From CAYXDO01 sp964463485 (GTDB lineage Bacteria > Myxococcota > Kuafuiibacteriia > Kuafuiibacteriales > Kuafuiibacteriaceae): a stretch of DNA of 64,000 bases. Location: assembly GCA_964463485.1 (NCBI GenBank), contig CAYXDO010000024.1, positions 1-64,000 of the forward strand, given 5' to 3'. Positions within the stretch are counted from its first letter, which is position 1. The number at the start of each line of letters is the position of its first letter. This document shows positions 57,263 through 64,000 of this stretch, piece by piece. The notes beneath the pieces are model-generated. The model did no database searches. It worked only from the letters and a program-made list of their open reading frames with translations, and was not told where the DNA came from. The position numbers and the translations under genes were made by a program.

Positions 57263-60199
57263 ATGAAAACAAAGTTACTCACCGCACTGCTGTTCGTCGC
57301 AGGGTGCTTCGCCCAGCCACCTACCTACCTCGGACTCACCGCTCCAGGCGACGGACCCGTGGTGAGCTTTGACGTGTTTCACAGGCCCTTCGCGGAGATT
57401 CCGCTCCCGAATGATTTTGCGACTCGCTTCGATCCGAGCTCACCGACCAAGCGACGCCTGAATGCCAGCGTCGAGGTCGGCCCCACCCGCTGGGAACGAG
57501 CTACTCGGGCGGAGCTCGATCGACTCTCGGGTTGGGGCACTCTCGCGCCCATCACCGTGAGCTTCTCCGAAGACCTCGATCAAGCCGTCATTCTGGCCCG
57601 CCACGGCAACGATCTCTTCGACACCAAAGACGACGCGGTGCTCGTGCTCGACGTGACGCCAGGATCACCGGGCTTGTGCGAAGCAGTGCCACTCGACCTC
57701 GGACAAGGCAACTACCCGCAGGTCCTCGCCGAACAGGATGAGTACGACTCCGATCCCAGAGCGTCGCTCCAGACCCTCACCGTCGAAGAGACCGAGGAAG
57801 ACGTCAATGCCAACGGCCTCCTCGATCCTGGCGAGGACACCGACATGGACGGAGCGCTGGATCACCCAAACACACTCGACGGCACGGTCAACTCACCACG
57901 GCTCGAGTTCTACGAGCGCGAGAGTCACACACTGATCATGAAGCCGGTCATGCCCATGCGCGACGCGACGACGTACGCGGTGGTCCTCACCAAACGCCTC
58001 ACTTCGCCGGCCGGGGAGTCGGTGCGCTCGCCGTTCGTCGCCATCCACCAAGCAACTCAGGCTCCCGCGCTCGTGCCGCTGCCAGATTGCTTGGTGCGCC
58101 ACGGGCTCACGATCGATGACGTCGCGTTCACCTGGACTTTCACGACCCAAGACATTCGGGATGACTACCGCCGCGTTCGCGACGGTCTCTATGGGATCGG
58201 GCCGCTTGCCCAGATCGGCGCTGATTTTCCAGCGCGAGTCTCTCGCCTCGATGTCCTGGCAGACCCGCGCTCCGCCGCCCCGAAGCTCGTGCCGATGAGT
58301 GACTTCGTTCCTCTCGCGCTCCAGCTCCTCCAGCTCGCGGGTTCCTCGAAGGAAGCCCAAGACGTGTTCGAAGCGACGATGGAGAACGTCGACTTCGTAG
58401 TGGCCGGAGCCATCCCGTCGCCGCAGTTCTTTCCGCGCCAAGACTCGCAAGGAGCCATGTTGCCGCTCTACCGCCAAGTCTGGAGCCTGGACGCCCCGCC
58501 TCGCTCCGAAGACGTCACGTTTTGGCTCTTCGTGCCCAAGCACCGAGCCGGACCAGCGCCGGTCGCGATTTACGTACACGGCCATGGGAGCAGCAAGTTC
58601 GAAGCGCTCCCCTTCGCAGGGGGGCTGGCGAGCTATGGGATCGCAACGCTCGGCATCGACGGGCCGGGCCACGCGACGAGTGTCTCGGACCTCCAGCGTC
58701 AGCTCCTGAGTGCGTTCTTCGAGGACGCGGGACTCGTTGGGTTGGGTGAGTCGATCTTCATGGGCCGGGCGTTTGACTGGACGGGTGACGGGAAGGTGGA
58801 CTCGGGCGATGACTTTTGGACGTCGTATGTTTTTCACACCCGCGACAACGTCCGGCAGACCGCGGTCGACGTGATGCAGGTCGTGCGGACGCTGCGAGGC
58901 TTCGACGGCGTCGCGCGCTGGGGCTTCGACGGACACGGTTTGGCCGGTGACTTTGACGGAGACGGCATCGTCGACGTCGGTGGCGCTGCGCCGCTGCACT
59001 TGCTTGGAGGCTCGCTTGGCGGGATCACCGGGGCGGTGATCGCGGGGGTCGAGCCGCAGCTCGATACGACTGTCTCGATCGTCTCGGGAGGGATGCTGAG
59101 TGAGATTGGAACCCGCTCGACGCTCGGGGGAGTGAAGAATGCGATGGTGCTCAGAGCGCTCGGGCCAATCTTTTACGCGGACCAAGGTGCGCTCATGGTG
59201 CGGGTCAATCTGGGTCAGACCGACGAGGTCTCGCTGAAGGTTCACGACCTCCCGACGCTCACCCCGCTCGACACGGTCGTGCTGCGAAATGAACGGTCGG
59301 GTGAGTATCGGTGTGGAGCCGTTCAGCCTTCCGGGACCTTCCGAGTGGCGGTCTCGTGCGACGCGGGTGACCCACTCTACCTGCGCGTGTTTCGCGGACC
59401 GCTCGCTCCACGAACCCCCGAGGGGTGCATGATTCCGACTGAGATCCCGATCGTCGCGATTGACATGTTTGGCCATGAAGCCAGGCTCGGCGCGACCACC
59501 TTCGCGGCGGGATCACCGCTGGTCGCGCCTGGGGACGGCTTCGGGCTGCGGCGCGCCACGCCTGATTTGCGGCGATTCTTGGGGTTGTCTCAGGTTGCGC
59601 TCGATGCCGCGGACCCCATGAATTGGGCACCGTCGTGGAACGGAACGCGCCCGATGACTTACGGGACTGGAGAGACCACGAGAACTCAGGTGATGGTCAT
59701 GCCGTCCGCGGGCGACCCCGGCGTGATGATCGCGGCCGGTGTGGCGCTCGCCCGAGCCGCCGGGTTTGCGGAGTTTGATCGGATCGACCCGCGCTACGGA
59801 AAGTCACAAAATCAGGTCGCCCTCGACACTCATACGATCGAGGGAACGGTGCGCCTCGCGCGTTACCGGAACAGCGCGGGGAGCCCGGTGCTGATGGACG
59901 TCGAGCACCTCGCGTCGGTCGTGCCGGTCGACGACGGGCTCGACGTGCCGAGGCTCGACCCACCGCTCAGACTCATGAGGCAGGCGGCGGACGGGACTTG
60001 GAGCGGACTCATCGTTCCGATGCTGAGCCCCGAAGGGAAGCACGGATTTTCTCCGCCGGATCCGACGGCGAAGTTCGACCAGGGCACGTACGTGTTGAAC
60101 CAAGTCGCGCGCTTCATGCAGAGCGGGGGACGTGAGTTTTCCTGGGACAAATGCCAAGCCACGTCCACTTGTCCGTGGCCGACCTTCCCGCTGAAGTGA
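57263..60199 (+). CDS. large lipoprotein esterase/lipase (Pla-1/VolA-like plan)
   Basis: 978 aa from ATG 57263; the GTG at 57251, overlapping the upstream stop (GTGA), is an alternative that adds four residues. Signal MKTKLLTALLFVAGC with Cys15. N-terminal 250 residues are an Ig-like or big-defensin-free beta region with a calcium-type motif (ANGLLDPGEDTDMDGALD). The hydrolase domain has VAIYVHGHGSSKFEALPFA (oxyanion), a second Asp-rich loop (GDFDGDGIVD) and the nucleophile motif LLGGSLGGITGAV (GxSxG). Length and order resemble the surface lipoprotein lipases VolA and Pla-1. It probably cleaves lipids outside the cell. A FadL-family gene lies 600 bp downstream on the opposite strand. Confidence 0.85.
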   Translation: MKTKLLTALLFVAGCFAQPPTYLGLTAPGDGPVVSFDVFHRPFAEIPLPNDFATRFDPSSPTKRRLNASVEVGPTRWERATRAELDRLSGWGTLAPITVSFSEDLDQAVILARHGNDLFDTKDDAVLVLDVTPGSPGLCEAVPLDLGQGNYPQVLAEQDEYDSDPRASLQTLTVEETEEDVNANGLLDPGEDTDMDGALDHPNTLDGTVNSPRLEFYERESHTLIMKPVMPMRDATTYAVVLTKRLTSPAGESVRSPFVAIHQATQAPALVPLPDCLVRHGLTIDDVAFTWTFTTQDIRDDYRRVRDGLYGIGPLAQIGADFPARVSRLDVLADPRSAAPKLVPMSDFVPLALQLLQLAGSSKEAQDVFEATMENVDFVVAGAIPSPQFFPRQDSQGAMLPLYRQVWSLDAPPRSEDVTFWLFVPKHRAGPAPVAIYVHGHGSSKFEALPFAGGLASYGIATLGIDGPGHATSVSDLQRQLLSAFFEDAGLVGLGESIFMGRAFDWTGDGKVDSGDDFWTSYVFHTRDNVRQTAVDVMQVVRTLRGFDGVARWGFDGHGLAGDFDGDGIVDVGGAAPLHLLGGSLGGITGAVIAGVEPQLDTTVSIVSGGMLSEIGTRSTLGGVKNAMVLRALGPIFYADQGALMVRVNLGQTDEVSLKVHDLPTLTPLDTVVLRNERSGEYRCGAVQPSGTFRVAVSCDAGDPLYLRVFRGPLAPRTPEGCMIPTEIPIVAIDMFGHEARLGATTFAAGSPLVAPGDGFGLRRATPDLRRFLGLSQVALDAADPMNWAPSWNGTRPMTYGTGETTRTQVMVMPSAGDPGVMIAAGVALARAAGFAEFDRIDPRYGKSQNQVALDTHTIEGTVRLARYRNSAGSPVLMDVEHLASVVPVDDGLDVPRLDPPLRLMRQAADGTWSGLIVPMLSPEGKHGFSPPDPTAKFDQGTYVLNQVARFMQSGGREFSWDKCQATSTCPWPTFPLK

Positions 60200-60312
60200 A
60201 GTGAGCGGCAAGCACTTTCGCGGCCAATCTCCTTTGGCCGGCGTCATACTTCAACAAAACTCGGGCTCTTTTCGCTGGAAGCCGCCCGAGAAGAGTATCG
60301 CCGCTCGGAGGG

Positions 60313-60340
60313 AGGGGGGCCCGGGTAACCGGGCCTCCCT
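60313..60340 (+). terminator. possible terminator hairpin with GTAA loop
   Basis: agggggggcccgg-like left arm (60313-60324), loop gtaa, and right arm ccgggcctccct (60329-60340) pair over 12 bp with one G-T pair. Located 114 nt after the esterase stop. No T-run follows, so it may be a stable mRNA 3' end or part of the repeat rather than a classical Rho-independent terminator. Confidence 0.4.
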
Positions 60341-60360
60341 ACCCCTATCCAGGGCCGGAG

Positions 60361-60780
60361 GTGTGGGTCCGCGAAACTTACGCGCAGGCAAGATGCCTGC
60401 GCTCCCAGGGCCGGAGGTGTGCGCTCCTGGAGCCGGAGNNNNNNNNNNNNNNNNNNNNNNNNNNNNNNNNNNNNNNNNNNNNNNNNNNNNNNNNNNNNNN
60501 NNNNNNNNNNNNNNNNNNNNNNNNNNNNNNNNNNNNNNGCAGGCAAGATGCCTGCGCTCCCAGGGCCGGAGGTGTGCGCTCCTGGAGCCGGAGGTGTGGG
60601 TCCGCGAAACTTACGCGCAGGCAAGATGCCTGCGCTCCCAGGGCCGGAGGTGTGCGCTCCTGGAGCCGGAGACGTGAGTCCGCGAAACCTACGCGCAGGC
60701 AAGATGCCTGCGCTCCCAGGGCCGGAGGTGTCGCAGGCAAGATGGCTGCGCTCCCAGGGCCGAAGGCTTACGCGCAGGTT
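60361..60780. repeat. 78-bp tandem repeat array with internal hairpin, interrupted by an assembly gap
   Basis: The palindrome gcaggcaagatgcctgc (7-bp stem, 3-nt loop) starts at 60384, 60539, 60617 and 60695; the last three are exactly 78 bp apart, and the first pair differ by 155, about twice 78. A shorter decayed copy starts at 60733 (gcaggcaagatggctgc). Each unit also has cagggccggaggtgtg and tccgcgaaacttacgc. The 100 N in the middle indicate that the array could not be assembled. Confidence 0.9.
60439..60538. other. 100-bp run of N (assembly gap)
   Basis: Exactly 100 N, the standard placeholder for a scaffold gap of unknown size. It falls inside the 78-bp repeat array; true repeat number and any inserted sequence are unknown. 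Confidence 0.99.
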
Positions 60781-60801
60781 CCTGTTCCGCGAGGAATCAG
60801 A

Positions 60802-62190
60802 TCAGTACCGGAACGTCGACGAGAGAAAGAAGTAGAGGAAGAGCTGGCTGACTTGGATTTTTCGGTAAGTTCCTCCCGAGCCGATCGGTCGCAGCTCCTC
60901 GCTTCTCGGGATCACATCTTCGCCTGCCCCGTACATCGACACCAAACCTAGGCGCAGCAGCGTGTGTTCGGAGAAGAACCCGAGGACGGCGGTTCCGCCG
61001 AACCCGTCGACGTTCGGCAGGTGGGCCTCGTCTAGCTTCCCGCCGACGTCGCCGGGAATGGGCGGCGCGGAGCTGAAGTTGGTGTAGAGCCCCAACGCCA
61101 GCGAGAATGACTTGGTGAACAGACGCTCGAACCCGACCGCAAAGTCGATGACTCCGCGGCGCTCGATTTTGGTGATCAGGGTGAGTGCCTCCAGCGTGAT
61201 CGGTGAAGCGGAGATTTCCAGCAACCGATAACTCACTGGCGCGTGGAACGACACGTCGAAGGTGAGGGTCATGTCCCTTGGGATCACGTACGCTCCGCCC
61301 ACGCGGATCGCCGTGCCGCTGTCGGAGCGGAAGCGAATGTCGGTGGGGCGCTCGAGGTGGAAGACGGACGGAGCGTCACCCGGCACGAAGGTGCGTGTGA
61401 CTTCGAGCGCGGCGGCGTCCGCCACTTGCACACTCGGCGCCGTGATGGAGGTTCCGACGACGAACCGCTCGTCGATTTTCGCTTTGAGGCCAAACGAAAA
61501 ATGGAGCGCCGCGGACCACGCGTCGAGCTCCGAGGAGGCGCTCGTGAAGGTCTGGGCGCCAGCCGAGAGGTCAGAGACCAGCGAGCTCTCCTCTCGTTCC
61601 TTCAGCGATCGGTAAGCGAGAGTTCCCGCCACTCCGAAGCTCCAGACGTCGTCGACCCGATAGGAGTAGGCGAGGGCCGGGCGAAGGGAGCGGTCGAGGG
61701 TCTGCCTTCGGTACAGCACGACCTCGCCTGGGTTTGGCCCGGCAGTCACCGTTCGAATCTGCGCGCTGTTGAACTCGGGGACGAACACCGCCGCACCCCA
61801 GCTATGATGGGCTCGTCCCAGCTCGTCCGTCCCACCGAAGTGCTCGATGAACCCTGCGGAGCTCGGGATGATCGCGAGCTCCGCGAAGACGGCGTCGATG
61901 TCGATGAGTCGCTTGGCGACGGTCGTGAAGACGTCGTCTTCGTTGATCGCGAACTCGAGGCCGTAGAGGTTGGTGGACACTTGAACGTTGGCGCGCGAGG
62001 CGTCGACGAGTCCAGCCGGGTTGTAAAAAATGCCGCTCGGATCGTCGGCGATGGCGGTGAAAGCGCCGCCGAGACCGACCGCGCGCCCTCCCACCGGAAA
62101 GTCGTCATAATGAGTATCGTCGGCTTCGGCGACCGAGCTCATGGCGACGATCACCGAGATGCACGCTCGCGTGAGACTCGAGCTTCTCAT
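60802..62190 (-). CDS. OmpP1/FadL-family outer-membrane protein
   Basis: 462 aa from the ATG at 62190, which overlaps the upstream gene by 4 nt. Sec signal SLTRACISVIVAMSSVAEA. The family N-terminus is clear: GGRAVGLGGAFTAIADDPSG then IFYNPAGLV (the FadL hatch region). The rest is a 14-strand-type barrel pattern (VWSFGVAGTLAYRSLKE, FDVSFHAPVSYRLLEIS, FSLALGLYTNFSSAPP). FadL-type proteins carry fatty acids or other hydrophobic compounds across the outer membrane by lateral diffusion. Co-transcribed with the barrel gene upstream; convergent with the lipoprotein esterase. Confidence 0.93.
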   Translation of the reverse strand: MRSSSLTRACISVIVAMSSVAEADDTHYDDFPVGGRAVGLGGAFTAIADDPSGIFYNPAGLVDASRANVQVSTNLYGLEFAINEDDVFTTVAKRLIDIDAVFAELAIIPSSAGFIEHFGGTDELGRAHHSWGAAVFVPEFNSAQIRTVTAGPNPGEVVLYRRQTLDRSLRPALAYSYRVDDVWSFGVAGTLAYRSLKEREESSLVSDLSAGAQTFTSASSELDAWSAALHFSFGLKAKIDERFVVGTSITAPSVQVADAAALEVTRTFVPGDAPSVFHLERPTDIRFRSDSGTAIRVGGAYVIPRDMTLTFDVSFHAPVSYRLLEISASPITLEALTLITKIERRGVIDFAVGFERLFTKSFSLALGLYTNFSSAPPIPGDVGGKLDEAHLPNVDGFGGTAVLGFFSEHTLLRLGLVSMYGAGEDVIPRSEELRPIGSGGTYRKIQVSQLFLYFFLSSTFRY

Positions 62191-63287
62191 CGCGTGTCGG
62201 CAGAAGGGAGGGTCGCGCACAGGCCAAGGTAGACGGTCTGGTGAACGTAGCTGTCGACGTCACTCGTCGATTGATTCGTGTACAAAGCATAGCGGAGGTC
62301 GATCGAGATCGGCGAGGCGACGACGCGGCTGATGCCAGCCTCCAAGCGGTTCTGAGCTAGGTTCTCGTCGATGAGCAGCGCTATGACTTCAGAGTAGGTG
62401 TCGCTGCGATCGAGGCGAATGCTGCCCAAGAAGTTCAGCATGAAGCCATAGGGCAGCGGTGCGGTCAGGTTGCCGGTGATCCGGTATTGGACGAAGTCTT
62501 CGAGCTCGGAGTTGCTGCGGTCGATTCGAACTCCCGGCTCGAGGCTGACGAGGATCTTCGAGCGGTAGGTCGCGCGCACCGAGAGCTCGAGGAGTTGGTC
62601 TCGCCGCAGCGAGGGGTTGCAGGCGGGAGGTCCGATCCCGTCGGAGCCATCGCATCGAGAGTACGTGAGCGTAGGTTCGTCGACTTGGGGTACTTGCACT
62701 TTCTGCAAGATCCCGGCGTCGAAGTGACGCAGGGCCAGGTCGATCGATCCCTGCAGCATCCAGCGGCGGCCGAGCCCGAGGTTCGCCGCGACGCCCAACG
62801 TGGGGGCCCCGTAGCTCAGCTCCCGAATCGAATAGAGATCGCTGCGCGAACCTTCCGCTTTGAGGCGAAGCTCGAACGACCCGTTTCTCCAGGTGACGAA
62901 CCCCCCGGCTCCAAGGAGCCGAAAATCCCGGCTAGCTTCGCGTGCGTGGCTCGACCGCAGCCGCCCGGTTGCTCCGAGCTCGAACGGTCCGAGCTCATGG
63001 CTCGACGTGAGCGTAAAGTCCTGGACCACTACGTCCTCGTCCTCGACCTCGAAGAATCGCTTCACGCCGACGACGGCGCTGACGAAGATGCGATCTCGGG
63101 CCGTCAGGTCGAGGCTCAATGCGAGGTCGAGTTCCGCGCGCGTGGCCGCGTCGCCTGGTCCTTCGCCAAAGACGCGGTTGGCGTTGGAGTCCCATTCGGC
63201 GCCGGCGGTGACGCGACCGTCCGCGTGTGGCTCGAGCACGAGCCCACGATCTGCGCTTAACACGAGGAGGAGAGCGAGCGCTGCCAT
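62187..63287 (-). CDS. outer-membrane beta-barrel protein, probable partner of the FadL protein
   Basis: 366 aa. Short Sec-like signal (MAALALLLVLSADRG). Mature part begins GRVTAGAEWDSNANRVFGEG, a start common in myxobacterial outer-membrane beta-barrel proteins, and continues as 12 or more amphipathic strands (DRIFVSAVVGVKRFFEVED, FELGATGRLRSSHAREASRD, LLELSVRATYRSKILVSLEP), ending in VYLGLCATL. No family name assigned. Its stop overlaps the FadL start (ATGA). Confidence 0.82.
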   Translation of the reverse strand: MAALALLLVLSADRGLVLEPHADGRVTAGAEWDSNANRVFGEGPGDAATRAELDLALSLDLTARDRIFVSAVVGVKRFFEVEDEDVVVQDFTLTSSHELGPFELGATGRLRSSHAREASRDFRLLGAGGFVTWRNGSFELRLKAEGSRSDLYSIRELSYGAPTLGVAANLGLGRRWMLQGSIDLALRHFDAGILQKVQVPQVDEPTLTYSRCDGSDGIGPPACNPSLRRDQLLELSVRATYRSKILVSLEPGVRIDRSNSELEDFVQYRITGNLTAPLPYGFMLNFLGSIRLDRSDTYSEVIALLIDENLAQNRLEAGISRVVASPISIDLRYALYTNQSTSDVDSYVHQTVYLGLCATLPSADTR

Positions 63288-63397
63288 CGCGCGGGTCGAA
63301 TGCTAGCGCAGAGCGTATGTTTTGGCCTGTAGGTCGGAGATCCCAAACGACGGCCCCGGAGTTTCGCGGGGGGGCGACAGCGGGGATGCTTGGGGCT

Positions 63398-64000
63398 CTA
63401 GCGATTCTCGTCGGCTTCGAGCCGCACCGCGCGGTCGCGGATCTTACGCGCTTTGGCGCTGAGCTGCGCTTCGAGCTTGGCCAGATCTTGCTCGAGCCGC
63501 TCGAGCGCCGCGAGGTCAGTCCTCGACCCGTCCAGATCTTCGACCCGCAGCCGCAGGAGCGACGCGGAATCGAGCCGTGCTGCGCCCGCGCTTGGCGCTT
63601 CGACGCCGCTGAACGAAGGCGGTGCCGCGGGCGCCCTGGCTGCTCCGCCCTCTTGCGCCACGCGAACAGGAGCGGGAGGTGGAGGGGCGCCTTGGGTCGC
63701 GTCATCGGTCTCGGTGCCGAAGTTCCCCGCGAGAGGCGTCCCGGCGAGGGGCGCTTGCGGGTCTGGCCCAGCCGTGGCCCGGCCGTCGGCGGGCGGAGGT
63801 TGTGCGACCACCACTTCGCGCGCCGCGCCGGGGCTGCTTTTGTCCGTCGTTTGCGCGCGGTCGTTCGTGCGAGATGCGGCCTCGGCTTTGACTGCGCCCG
63901 TCCGCGCTCGCTGCTCTGGAAAAGGTTCTCCGAACAGCTCGACGTCGCGTTGGAAGTTGCCCGCGGCGCGCGCGACCTCGCGCTCCTGACGAACCTCAGC
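63398..64000 (-). CDS. partial hypothetical protein, 5' end beyond the window
   Basis: The minus-strand frame ending at 63398 is open to position 64000, so at least 200 aa are present and the true start lies outside the window; the GTG at 63814 is internal. Visible parts: a charged N-terminal segment (REVARAAGNFQRDVELFGEP), a Pro/Ala-rich low-complexity linker, and a C-terminal helix with coiled-coil character (ALERLEQDLAKLEAQLSAKA). No domain recognised. 110 bp upstream of the barrel gene on the same strand. Confidence 0.7.
   Translation of the reverse strand, partial: AEVRQEREVARAAGNFQRDVELFGEPFPEQRARTGAVKAEAASRTNDRAQTTDKSSPGAAREVVVAQPPPADGRATAGPDPQAPLAGTPLAGNFGTETDDATQGAPPPPAPVRVAQEGGAARAPAAPPSFSGVEAPSAGAARLDSASLLRLRVEDLDGSRTDLAALERLEQDLAKLEAQLSAKARKIRDRAVRLEADENR

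Larger units (their letters stand above)
60200..60801. other. 602-bp convergent intergenic region: hairpin, repeat array and assembly gap
   Basis: Between the esterase stop and the FadL-family stop. It contains a strong 12-bp GTAA-loop hairpin (60313-60340), a 78-bp tandem repeat array (60361-60780) and a 100-N gap (60439-60538). No gene is supported; open frames here merely read through the repeats. Confidence 0.85.

Noticed and set aside
60361..60780. Possible CRISPR array
   Set aside because: Units are 78 bp back to back with no variable spacers and no cas genes nearby; it is a simple tandem repeat.
60419..60835. Open frames across the 100-N gap
   Set aside because: They translate repeats and unknown bases; no gene is supported.
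63398..63814. Complete 138-aa gene starting at GTG 63814
   Set aside because: The frame is open all the way to 64000, so this is the 3' part of a longer gene.

Overview
The window is high-GC, gene-dense DNA from a Gram-negative, didermic bacterium, most likely a myxobacterium-like Myxococcota (Polyangia/Sandaracinaceae-type). This is inferred from several features together: about a dozen predicted lipoproteins, several with Asp/Ala/Gly-rich linkers or glycine-rich tails; several outer-membrane barrels; a Wsp-like chemosensory operon; a very large TPR/CHAT protein; a TraB/GumN protein; a Uma2-type nuclease; and a TIGR03960-TIGR03936 fusion. No database search was possible, so the taxonomy is an inference from gene content. 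The sequence is from a draft assembly: exactly 100 N sit at 60439-60538 inside a tandem repeat.

Layout. 1-4.4 kb: an MshEN-domain protein with a long acidic repeat tail, a tRNA-Leu(CAG) and an alpha/beta hydrolase, all on the minus strand. 4.5-6.4 kb: a stand-alone nuoD and a small membrane protein overlapping its end. 6.4-15.2 kb (minus): envelope genes, namely a beta-propeller-like lipoprotein, a GNAT acetyltransferase, a HEAT-repeat protein, a GFPDL-repeat/glycine-rich lipoprotein, a lipase-like lipoprotein and a POTRA/beta-barrel protein. 15.3-18.1 kb: a B12-binding radical SAM fusion protein. 18.2-20 kb (minus): a lipoprotein, a TatT-like helical protein and a compositionally different 138-aa gene. 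20.3-30.0 kb (plus): one tightly packed chemosensory operon, cheW-cheR(TPR)-cheW-mcp-cheA(REC)-cheB-(3xREC/2xPAS kinase). 30.2-31.8 kb: an unrecognised protein. 31.8-41.2 kb (minus): a large lipoprotein, a TPR lipoprotein, an ASH-domain lipoprotein, an AraC regulator, then DctP, a cobalamin adenosyltransferase and an M20 peptidase. 41.3-50.1 kb (plus): a small lipoprotein translationally coupled to a 2747-aa PD40-TPR-CHAT-like-TPR-CHAT protein. 50.1-55.6 kb: a FemAB-like GNAT, a PLD-HhH-PLD protein, a Uma2 protein with a heptad tail, and TraB/GumN. 55.7-64 kb: a barrel protein and a large lipoprotein esterase (plus), then a 78-bp hairpin repeat array, then a FadL-family protein, another barrel protein and a partial gene cut by the window edge (minus).

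How it fits together. The chemosensory operon is complete for signalling: receptor, couplers, adaptation enzymes and hybrid CheA. It has no CheY and ends in a multi-receiver histidine kinase, so it probably controls something other than flagella. Much of the rest is cell-envelope material: surface lipoproteins, barrels and three lipase/esterase-like hydrolases. The esterase-lipoprotein next to a FadL homologue suggests lipid scavenging. The most unusual gene is the giant CHAT protein. It appears to carry a full His/Cys dyad in its C-terminal CHAT domain and a second, dyad-less CHAT-like domain in the middle, and it is coupled to a lipoprotein gene.
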